A model generated the notes under the pieces. That model was not told where the DNA came from and searched no databases. It saw only the letters and a program-made list of their open reading frames with translations. From Globodera rostochiensis (taxonomy: Eukaryota; Nematoda; Chromadorea; Rhabditida; Heteroderidae), in the NCBI GenBank assembly GCA_018350325.1, contig JAEVLN010000004.1, positions 992,001-1,056,000 on the forward strand: DNA of 64,000 bases, given 5' to 3'. The translations under genes were made by a program, and so were the position numbers. Each line of letters starts with the position of its first letter. Position 1 is the first letter of the stretch. Below are positions 44,070 through 53,810 of the stretch, piece after piece.

Positions 44070-45055
44070 TTAGCAGCTTTTGGCGCGAAGGTGATTATAG
44101 CCGAAATGGAATCGCCATATTGGAATCTCCAACTCATTGATCACATTCTTGATCGCATCGATCAGCGAATTCTTTACCAATATTTTGTGTTGTTGATGAT
44201 CAATCCACACCTAAACCATTGAATTAATTTGTTTTTTTTGAGATATTAGTGGCACCTCCAACTTGGCAATGAATGGTAAGTCCATCTGGTTGCCATACGA
44301 CAATGCCAATCGCTTCTTCCCCGAGTTGACCTCGCACCTGTAGAACAACCCATGGACATGGCACGCAATTGGGGTCGGCAGGCCGAACATAAGATTAAGA
44401 CTCTGTGAGAAGATTGTGTCAAATTTTTGCACAGTGGCTACGCTTAGACGTCCAGAAGAAGCCAACAGCTGCAGCTGAAAAATGCCGCCGTCGATGTTTT
44501 TGGCACTTTCGTATTTTGGCGGAATGTCTTCGCGGAATATTGCAACGCCTAACTTATAGTTGAAGACTGGAAGAAAGGAATTACTTCAGTTTGGTGATTA
44601 AACGGCACACTATGAACTCTGATCGATAGTCAAAGCAATAATATTTAAATTCGCGCTATCCTTCAGACTGAGATTCGCTAATCAGCTTTTTGTGTATTCG
44701 TGTCGATTTCAAGCTCGGCAATAAAACAAAAAAATTAACTTACAAACGCTCTTGGCCAATTTGCTGGGCAAAAACGCGTCCGTAACCTTCAGCAATGTTT
44801 GCTGATTATCAAAGCAATTCACCCGTTTCAGATACGTCTCCCATCGATCCTGGCTTTCGTCCACAGTGTCCTTAGACAGTCGCAATTTGTTCACCTCGAC
44901 CTGATTAAAATTGCTTGATTTTTTTATTACATTCGCATGCTTACACAGAATGGGCATGTTTCTGATGAGCAATGATTTGGCAAATCGTGACAATCGAACC
45001 GCCACAGGGTCCATTTGGTTGGGCTGATTGAAAGTTGAGAGAAATCGGATGACAT
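44070..45055 (-). CDS. Divergent eIF4E-family protein, about 239 aa
   Basis: Four exons: 45055-44945, 44900-44744, 44566-44256 and 44210-44070; introns are GT-AG (the first is 44 bases) and all phases fit. The chain aligns with eIF4E throughout: SPTKWTLWRF with the WxLW motif near the N-terminus, VNKLRLSKDTVDESQDRW matching the NLRL...EDFW helix, then AIFREDIPPKYESAKNIDGG matching the LFKxGIxPMWEDxxNxxGG loop, RCEVNSGKKRLALSYGN, and the C-terminal IPIWRFHFGYNHLRAKS. eIF4E proteins bind the mRNA cap with two Trp. The second is Tyr here (PKYES), and the first (TWQANLRL region) seems to be Phe or Cys. It is either a 4EHP-like or a non-cap-binding relative. A longer start at 45199 in the same frame is possible. 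Confidence 0.7.
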
Positions 45056-45764
45056 AGCAACATGCGCCAATGCCAAAGAAGTCGAGTGTCTTTTAAATAA
45101 AATTTGATGTTTGAGCAAATCCGTTTTTAAAGGGGGGAACTTTTGAATTTTTGCATTTTCCTTGGCGTATGCCGTGAAACAGGAAAAACTGTGCACCAAA
45201 TCAACTCACTCACCTGTGTTCCAATTCATTTTGGAGATTCAGTGACTTTTTGGCAACAATTGTAGCAGGATTCGTCCTCATTGCTTGCACTGTGAGTGCG
45301 ATTTTAATAAAGATATTTTTTATTAAATTAAATTTTGCATGAGAATTGATTTAATTTATTTGTTTACAAATAAATTAACAGAACGATTCACTTTTGTTTA
45401 TCAAAATGATGAAATGGAAAACGATGAAAGGAATGCAAAATGAATAAGCCGTCCGTCACCGCTTGGAGCTGCAAATAGGTGTAAAATAAAATACATTTTT
45501 ATTGTGCACAGAGGAAGAAAGTTAGCTTTGAAAATGTGAGAAAAGGCCGTGCAGATTGGATGGGAGTACTTTAATTGACGAATATATCGGAGACAAAGGC
45601 ACAAATTACACCCGTGGGAAAGGGCTGATCAGAGTTGGTCATCTGATGAACGACCACAGCCTTTCATAAAAATGTGTTCTCTGTAATCTCTTTTTTTCAT
45701 CTGGATTGGGTGCAATACAATTTTTTTTACAATTCAAATTTTAAATTTCCAATATTTTCGGTCG
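45056..45764. other. Intergenic region between the eIF4E-like and methyltransferase genes
   Basis: No gene is supported. The part up to 45199 stays open in the frame of the eIF4E-like gene and may be its 5' coding or leader region. The rest is AT-rich. Both flanking genes read leftward. Confidence 0.4.
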
Positions 45765-46612
45765 TTAGTCTTTTTTCATTGGCTGCTCGTCCTTTCGGAT
45801 CACAATGGTAAATCCGTTGCCAACTTTGTCGTCAACATCGCGCCATTCCACCACATTCCAATTGAAATGGCGGCACAGCTCCAGCAAATCTTCCGTGATC
45901 CACACCGACTTGTGCCGTTCCGGCTTCAATTCCTCCGTCGCATTGATCGGCTGCCGTTCGCCGGCATGACGCTCAAGCAGTTCGGACAACGGAGTGCGGG
46001 GCAAACCTTTCTCCGGCGTTCGTTCCTTGTGCGGCACATCCATGTACACGAAGCCCCCTTTGATTAGAAAGTTAAAATGCAAATTTTTAATAATTGAATA
46101 ATGCCTTCACCTGGCTTGACCACCCTAAGCCACTCTTTCATGGCTTTTATTGGATCCCAAAAATGTTCCAACACATGGGCGCAAATCAGAAAATCCATGG
46201 AGTTGTTTGTAAACGGCAATTTGTCGCCGGGAGCCAGAATGTGCACTTTTGCCACACCGCATGAAATTAAGGGATTTATTATTTTAATTAGTTGACAGAA
46301 AAAAAGAAAATTCAAATTGTTGCTGATCAATCAATGACCTGACAATGATCAGACCCCAATCAAAGTGTATAATGAACCAAAACACTGATAAGAAAAAGAG
46401 TCTTTGGCATTATGTGCCGAAATATTTGTGCCAGGCCAACCTTCGTGTTCTATTTGATGTTGCTGAAAAAAAGCATGTGGGTCGTCGGAATAATCAACGT
46501 TCAATGTGTGCAAGCCGTACGCATTCTGCACAGAGGCGCCTATCTCAATGCCCCAAAGGCCGTCCAACAACCGGTGCGCAAGTGCACTCTCTTTTTGCCG
46601 TGGAATTACTGT
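45765..46612 (-). CDS. SAM-dependent methyltransferase (class I), 5' end uncertain
   Basis: Three exons can be joined in frame: about 46612-46465 (ALAHRLLDGLWGIEIGAS, with the SAM motif I GIEIGAS, then GLHTLNVDYSDDPHAFF), about 46247-46107 (VHILAPGDKLPF, DFLICAHVLEHFWDPIKAM, RVVKPG) and about 46059-45765 (GGFVYMDVPHKERTPEKGLP, ITEDLLELCRHFNWNVVEW, VGNGFTIVIRK). This is the Methyltransf_11 fold; the LEHF and KPGG motifs are typical, and the tail after VPHKERT resembles a group common in bacteria. The substrate is unknown. I find no ATG in frame upstream of the acceptor CTTACAG near 46612, so a short first exon is missing from this model. The donor of exon 1 (GAAG|GTTGGC) is weak but gives the right phase. 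Confidence 0.65.
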
Positions 46613-47264
46613 AAGTACGGTAGCTTTGTTTGGTTACTGTGCTCAGGATCGTAAGCATTTAAAATAAATTGTTTTTTAATGTTTGCCTGTGTTCGCTTTA
46701 AAATCCCGCGCATTCAAATATTTTCGAAACACAACAAATAGAACAATTAAGTGGAAAATAAATAAGAAAATGAAAAAATTTATTCTTGTCGTTTGCAGCA
46801 GCATATTTAAAAAAAGAAACGGCTAAAATTAATATTTTAACTATGAAAATAATTATCCTTTATTTCAAGAAAATAATTATCCTTTATTTCAGAAAATAAT
46901 TAAATATAAATTAAAATCTTGGAGGCATTATCTCAATAAAACAAAGAAAAAGAACGGAATTTGCAGAACAAAAAGGACTCGTTTTCGGCATGAATCAAAT
47001 TCACATTTAGGTATTCATATTTATCTGATCGCATCTTTAAAAAATGTCTCTCCGGTGTATAACTTGTTTTCTCTGCTTGCGATTATTATTATTATCAGAT
47101 CACAAAATCTATGTATTAAAAAAAATTTTTTGATTCCTTTAATACATTGTTAACTTATTAAAGCTTAATAAATAAGAGAACGTACGTTAATTATTTTAAC
47201 TCTAAAAATGACAAATTTTATACATTTAAATTGCTCAAGTGACATATGCCAAAATGCAAAAAAT
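46613..47264. other. AT-rich intergenic region
   Basis: About 650 bases between the methyltransferase and the 3' end of the atlastin gene, both on the minus strand. It contains a short tandem doubling (ATAATTATCCTTTATTTCA, about 46849-46893). I see no gene or RNA. Confidence 0.5.
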
Positions 47265-50200
47265 TCAGTTGTCTTTCTCTAGCCCAAGGCACGATTTTAC
47301 TGTTGGTTTAAGTGTCACATAAACCTGCAAAAAAATATTTAAATTCAAATTAAAAATTTGTTTTACCCAAATTCCGAATAGGGCCGTCAATGATACCGGA
47401 ATTGCGACAATTCCAGCACTAAAATTTAAACACTAAATATCTTTTTTAATTTTATTGTATAATTTTGATAGACAGTGGCTACCGTATGACGCCCACCTGA
47501 CTACGCCCATTTGTAGTGTGAGTACGGTGGCGGCTACGGCGCCGGACGCGGCACCGCCGAGGCCGACACCAAACAGCGGCGAATCGCCGCAAGCCAACAT
47601 TGCGGACGCACACGTGGTGACGCGCTTTTCCTCATTTAAGCGCTGGTAGCGCTCCAATTCGTGCTAAAAAGTAAGTGTGTCATTTTTTATGTTGTTGGTG
47701 CACAAATGGCGCACCGCCATGCGCAACTACTGCTCGAACGGTTTGCCCTTTAATTACATTGATGGATTCCTGCAGGCGGGCCAAGTTGTTGTTGCGCACA
47801 TCGCCAGAATATATTTTTGGACACCTAAATTTATAAACATTTTACTCACGCCGTTAAAAATTGCAGTTGAAATGATAGGTAATAACTCTAATGGCACGGT
47901 ACCTGTCGTAGATGTTCAACGCCTTGATGCCGTGCTTTATGTGCGCCTCCAGCAGCTTCTTTTCTGCCATCATTCGGCTCGAGCGCGTCGCGCGATCCAT
48001 CGCCCTACAATAGGCCACTTTTGCCTCCATCGCATAGTCCACGCAGGCTAACTGCAGATTCCTGCAACAACAAATAGCGCCTGTGGCAAAATGCCAAAAA
48101 GTGTTGAGCGAAAAATACGCACGCATTCAAAATGGCACGCGCATTTGGCACCTCGACGGCACTGTCAAAAATGCGGGCATATTCCTAAAAAATTAGTGAA
48201 AGATTTTCTTTTCATTGAAGGCTGATCATATATTTATTTGATCACATAATTCAAATAAAACTCGCCCGAACGCTGATCATATATTTATTTGATCACATAA
48301 TTCAAATAAAACTCGCCCGAACGCATTCAACGAATTTTCGCACAGTGACCGGCCGACCGTTAAGCACCTTCGGCTTAAGCACATTTGGTGCCACCAGAGA
48401 TTCGACCAGCCGCTTCACCTCATCCCGGAACAATAGTTTAATATCTGAACTTTGAAAATTGGTAAAAATAAATGTTGAAATTTTTAGTTGGTAATGGATC
48501 TTGAGTCCATATACCCATAAAAACATTTTTTAAAATTTATTTTTCCTTCAAAAATTTCTGATTCTCCCCTACCCTTGACTTGGCCCCGGAAGCCAGAGTT
48601 TGGCTCTGCCACTTTAGGGCCTGGATGTGGCATTAAATAGCAGCTGATGCCGTGCTCAAAACATTGACGGATGTGCCGCCGCACTTCCGCCAACGGCGCA
48701 ATGGCTGCGTTTTTACGCTCACTCGCGGAAGCCTTACTGTCCAAATGATTTTCCGGCGCAGAAGACAACACTTTTTCCTGAAAAGAATTTTACAAAAAAA
48801 AAGATATTATTTTTACCAGTAAACGGTTTCCTCCCTCCACACCGTAAATCATTTCGTCAGTAAGCTTAAAGTCTCGGATCAGACAGGCCAACCGCTGAAA
48901 GCCAAAAATCATCACTTCTGGGGATCAATCATTGATTAATTAATTAATTTAAAATGAATTTTTTTTAAATTCTAAAAATTCGAATTTAACAAAAGTGAAT
49001 TCGACCTGGTACGGCTTGCCAAATTCCTTGGCTTCCGCACTGGCCAATTTGCCGTAGTCGACAAAGCATGAAAGCAATGCCAGCGCCTCGTCCGGAATGC
49101 CTTCCGCGGTGGTGTAACACTGGACGGAGCTTAACATGGTGGACAGTGCCAAAAGAGCGGGTGCCGACGTCATGTTCGCACAACCGGAAGGGCCTAAAGT
49201 CATGTTTCTCGACTAAACCGTTTTTATTTTGGCATAATGTTAGCGTGTTAGTAATATTTTAATGTTATTTCTTATTTAAATAATTTTGAGAAAATTTTGA
49301 TTTTATTGCCTGACGATGCTGAGTTCGTAGTTGTGTTTCCAGTTCCGTTTGAGTTGTTCTGCTGTTCATAGCATCCTTGCGTGTCCATCTGACAAATGAG
49401 CAAAAAAATGTTGCCTTTTAATTTGTTTTTTATTTCAAAATTACCAATAAAACGGCATAGCGTTCGCCGTTTGGAATGTCGATTAGAATCGGCTCGGCCC
49501 ATATCCAAATGCCGGCTGTGCAACGCTTTGGTCCCGACTTGTACAGAAAACCCTGGGAAAATAAAATAAATTGAAAAAAAAAGAGAATGGAAGTTTTTTA
49601 TCCCTTTATCTCCCCCCCCCCCCCCCCCCCCCCGACTATTCCGCCCCCGAAGGGTAAGGGGAAAGCGATTTTTTAGCCAGTTACCTCAACAATATCATCG
49701 TCTGTAATCCACTCTTCTAACTCCAGTTCTTGCTAAAATGTTGAATAAGATAAAAAGTTCATTCAAATAAAATTATTATAATCAGATCAAATTATTAAAA
49801 TGCTGACATTTTTCTGCGTGTACTGCAACTTGTACAAATAGTCCAAAAAGAAGTTGAGCAGCAAACTTTTGCCCTTGCGATAAGCGCCCGCCATGCTGAT
49901 GACGACAATCTGTTGGCCAAATTTGTAAAAATTATAATTTAAAATTTTAACAATTGATCAAAACCTTCCGATTGGCAATGGAAGCATGGCCGAGCACTGC
50001 GTTCAGTCCCCCTTTGTTCAATTTCAGCACGTTCGGGTTCGAAGAACTCGGCACAAACAGTTGGACAGGCTTAAGAAGTTCATAGCAATGTTTCGACGAA
50101 TAAAACTGCTTACCCTGATTCTGTTACGGTTTTCCATCTGACACTGTGCACCGCGCTCTATGGCCACAAAGTTGGGCTTATAGTAGATGAACTGCTGCTG

Positions 50201-50587
50201 GTGGCGATTGTGTTCCGCGTACTGCTCCGACTCCTCGTTCGCCTCTGCTTCGTCGTCGCCCGCGTCTTGTGCCGCCCGCTCCTGCTTCCAATTTTCGCGC
50301 GGCCGTGCGTGTGCGTCTTCTGCTGCTTCACTTGCTGTTGTTGTGCTTGCGGTTATCGGTGTTGCGGCGCGTCGGCGTGCCGACCACGCGTTATGTGTAC
50401 GAGCTGAGGAAAAAGAGTGTGCTCCCTGACCAGCCGACGCGTGCAGCGCGGGCTGGTCCGATGCAGGTTGCTGTTGCGGTGCAACACAGGTCGCCGCGTG
50501 CAACGCGCGTGTAACTGCGCGACGCGACCGGCGCACCGACGCCGGCGGCGTTCTTCGCCTTTGGCGACGATTACACGACAAGAGCAT
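47265..50587 (-). CDS. atln-1: Atlastin GTPase (ER membrane fusion)
   Basis: Dynamin-family GTPase that fuses ER tubules. Exon 1 (50587-50114) codes for a 158-residue Ala/Arg/Gln-rich N-terminus, longer than in most atlastins. Then come PVQLFVPSS and NKGGLNAVLGHASIANRK; the P-loop IVVISMAGAYRKGKSLLLNF (about 49910-49850); GFLYKSGPKRCTAGIWIWAE, matching the conserved GIQIWSE; G3 as VLLMDTQG (about 49380); ALLALSTMLSSVQCY; G4-type RD in LACLIRDFKLTDEM (about 48870); and GVEGGNRLLEKVL. The helical bundle follows: AEVRRHIRQCFEHGISCYL, PHPGPKVAEP, VRKFVECV, EYARIFDSAVEVPNARAIL. The membrane hairpin is GGAASGAVAATVLTLQMGVV plus AGIVAIPVSLTALFGIW (47610-47360). The tail VYVTLKPTVKSCLGLEKDN ends at TGA 47265. 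Order and motifs match atlastins over the full length. Confidence 0.88.
48222..48323. repeat. 51-base direct tandem duplication at an exon-intron edge in the atlastin gene
   Basis: Two adjoining identical copies of 51 bases (48222-48272 and 48273-48323), each starting CTGATCATATATTTATTTG on the plus strand and ending CTCGCCCGAACG. On the gene strand the first copy begins at the likely donor GAATGC|GTTCGG, directly after FVEC, so the duplication repeats the donor region. Confidence 0.85.
49612..49633. repeat. C22 run in an atlastin intron
   Basis: Twenty-two consecutive C in an AT-rich intron of the atlastin gene. It is one of several long C or G runs in the window (28084-28106, 28163-28176, 36411-36423, 40367-40384, 51634-51648, 54533-54543, 54715-54724). 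All are non-coding. Confidence 0.9.
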
Positions 50588-52856
50588 GGCTGGTCGCTTT
50601 TTTCGTTAAGTTTTCGGCACCAGTTTTTTAGTCTTTAGCCCTTTTCAACGGGTTCTTATGGCCTTTGGGTGCACATTACTGTTCCGTTTTGGCATTTAAA
50701 ATGGCCGCTAAGAACACTTAGCCAAAAAGTGGCAAAAAGCTTTGGAAAAAAACCCATGGGAAACCCAAAACCACTTCCAAATTGGCATTGGCGCCCGAAG
50801 GTCCAAAATTTCAGTTAAATGACCAACAATTTTCACCTCTCAAGTGTCAACTCTATAGTAGGCAAGCGCATTCGCAAGATCGGATGACTTTTTGAATGCA
50901 AAAAACGCCGGTTTGAATGTATGCATTTGTACATTTTTGATTAAAATTAAAAAATAATACATTTTTGAGACTTTTTCATTAGATTTTAAACGAAAATTTC
51001 TTGCGTCATTCCTAAAACATTTTGGACGTGCAAATTCACTTAAAATTCTCCGCAGGGATGGGAAACAGAAATTTGACTCCGGAAAACCTTTTGGCGAAAG
51101 TGTTGGGTGGCACACTAAAAGCCATTTTTAGCTCATTGATAAGATCACAAGAATTTTGTGAATTTCAAGAAAATGAACAAATGAAATCAAAAAATTGAAG
51201 TTCAAAAATTGGACAAAAAATTAAATAGTTAAATCTGGCATCAATTATATAATTGGCTTTTTCATGCTAAAAGTGTTGTTTCCCTAGGGAATTAATGCTT
51301 TGGGGCCAATCGGAGTCCGGGCCAGCCCATTTGGTTGGTGTCTGAAGGTGACAATTTGGGGCCGAGGGGGGAGGCAGCACATTCTCTGCTGGCGACGGCT
51401 GTAACTCATTAAAAAGTGCGCCGTGGGCGGGTGGACTTTTCGATTCGATTGGCACCGCATTATTCCCCATTTTCACATGTCAAAACGGCATGGAAAATGG
51501 CGCTTGGAAATTTTTAATTAAATTAAAAGGGTATTAGCTAAAGCAGCTGAAAATATTTAAAGTCAGAATTTTTATTTTTTAGGAATTTCGATCCAACCCG
51601 GGACCAGGAACAAAATTAGATGACACTTTATGTGGGGGGGGGGGGGGGAGGCGGTGATCGGATAACGGAAAGTAGCTAAATTTAAACTGAGATTTTTCAA
51701 AGGAAATCCCATGATTTGTTAAATGCATTTAGAAAAAAAATCTCAAAAATTGGAGCTCCCTATTGTACAAAAAGGTCTCTTGCGCACTTCACCTCCACTC
51801 CCCCGCCCATTGAATTCTCCCTGCCCCACTTAAGCCTTGGCTATCCCAACATCGCAAATCGATAAATCTTTTGGGATAGATAAGCTTAGCCCCCCCAACC
51901 CCCGCCAACCAAACGATCTTTGGGGGGAGGGGGCGGCGGTGGCGGCGGCAAAATGTGCTCGTAATGGATGTAATTTGGTGTGTTGGCGAAAGCCAGCAAT
52001 GGACAGATTGGTCCAAATGCGAATCAGCTTTTCCAAATCTGGACCAAGTTTGTGCGCAAATTCCAATTTTAAACTAATTTTGCAATTTTCCAAATTCATT
52101 TTATTTTTAACACAATTTTTTGGAAAAGGGCTAATCGCGTAGCTTTTGACAGATTATACACGTACAACTGTACAACTAGCTTGAATGTGGCAAATATGTA
52201 AGAATCAAATAATTAATTATAAATATTTTCATTTATATAATTCAATTTTTAGCTTATTTTTAATCGGTTTGTATTTGTGTCGCTTTGCAATTTTTCAATC
52301 AATTTTATTAAATTCGATTGCTTTTTGGCCAGTATTTTTTACGTTTTCCAGTGGTTGGATGTGATGTTGTTATATTGTTCACAGCATACGAGAAATGTTT
52401 GTTTGTTTAATTTTGGTGATGACGAGCGCACGCTGTTTGTCCATTGTTCTGAAGAAGGGATTATTTGCCCATTTGTCCACTTTCTGTTGACACTTTGTCG
52501 CTCTATGACAAAAGATCCACATAGACAATGTAAAAAGCGAGAAAGCGACAAAATGGCGCTGCCAACAAATCATTTAAAAAAGCACCGAAGAGAGAAGAAA
52601 GTAAAAGCTGAATAAATTATTGGAATTGATCAACAGTGTTTGATTCGTTATATAAACGATTAGAGCCCGCAAAATTTTCGGATGCGATAAAAAAAGATTT
52701 TACTAGTTACATTTTAAGGAATGTCGATAGATAAAATGACTTAATAAAATGATCGATCAACAAAAGATGGTTCGGTTCAATCAATATTGTGTTTTCATTT
52801 ATCTTAAGATCACTGATCGATTAATCTTAAGATATTGATAGCATAGCAGATCACAA
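50588..52856. other. Intergenic region, no gene supported
   Basis: About 2.3 kb between the atlastin start and the 3' end of the first LAPTM-like gene. It should contain the atlastin promoter. There is a G15 run at 51634-51648 and a C/G-rich patch at 51880-51960. An open stretch at 52277-52615 (112 codons, + strand) starts with GTG, has no splice support and no recognisable motif. Confidence 0.5.
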
Positions 52857-53810
52857 TCAATATTTGGACACCGTAGGCATTTGCTTTTGTTGCTGCTGTA
52901 CGTGCTGCAGTCGTCGTAGCGTGGCGACCGGAATGCGAAAGTTGGTGCCGCTTGCGCGACTGGCACTGCTGACACTGCATCCGTTTGCGGCACGCTCAAA
53001 GCGCTCGACCTTGCGCAGTTTGGCATAGCGATAGAAGTGACAGACAATTCCCTGTGCTATCCACAGCAGCAGAAGCATCAGCACGAGGCCCAACTCGGCC
53101 TCACGCAGCCAACCACTCAGCTCCAATTGCTTGGCGTAGTGACGCCAGGCGGCCGCTTAACCCGGAAGTCGGGATACTTTTAATCAAAAATGAATGGAAG
53201 ATTTTAACAAAAAATTCAATAAACCAACCAATTGTTTTTTGACGCACATGCACATGTTCACTGCCATCCTGATCCTTCACCGTCTCGTACACGTAGTTGC
53301 CATCCTGCTCCTCGTACTCGATGAACTCCTTGAGCATGGTCGGGTCCGTCTCAATGAGCAGTAGTGCAAACAGTGCAAGTGCCAATGCACAAATAGACAA
53401 ACCCTGACGGCGAGATTTCAAACAAATTTTATTAAATATTTGCGCGAAATGTAAGTAAGAATTGTCTAAAGGCTATTAAAAGTCAGTTTTTGTACATTGA
53501 TGATCAGGAAGAGCAAGCTGTAGCTGGTCTTGTCCGCCCACCAGGCGTAGATCAGCGCCAGCGAGGCGCCCGCGTTGAACACGGCAGGCAGAACCAAGCG
53601 CCAGTAGGGGTGCCAGCCCTGCAGGGACAGCCAAATCAAAAAGCCGTTCGTCAGAAGAAATTGGACGGCAACACACAACGCCAAGCTCTGAACACATTCA
53701 AATATGTCTACAGTACACTTAGATTTATTATGTCCAACTTCAGTGCGCACACTTATGCAGCCCAGCGTGTAATATTCGTAGAATTTGTGCTTGCTCGGCA
53801 TTTTGTCCAT
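52857..53810 (-). CDS. LAPTM-like four-transmembrane protein (1)
   Basis: The chain starts MDKMPSKHKFYEYYTLGCIS and continues VRTE, which matches the CCHVRTG motif after a Tyr-rich start in LAPTM4 (lysosomal membrane proteins). After a small intron come TM1 SLALCVAVQFLLTNGFLIW, TM2 LVLPAVFNAGASLALIYAWW, TM3 YSLLFLIIN joined to GLSICALALALFALLLIE, an acidic loop (FIEYEEQDGNYVYETVKDQD, about 53320-53260), then AAWRHYAKQLELSGWL and TM4 GLVLMLLLLWIAQGIVCHFY. The cytosolic tail is basic then Gln-rich (HVQQQQKQMPTVSKY) and ends at 52857. Three or four exons; introns near 53740-53690, 53495-53405 and 53250-53158. The family call rests on the VRT motif and topology, not on a search. Confidence 0.55.

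Noticed and set aside
44070..50587. Possible operon of atlastin, methyltransferase and eIF4E-like genes on the - strand
   Set aside because: The gaps are about 570-700 bases, longer than typical for nematode operons, and no trans-splice evidence can be seen in the sequence.
52277..52615. Open frame of 112 codons on the + strand
   Set aside because: It starts with GTG, the first part is AT-rich and unlike the second, and no domain or splice signal supports it.
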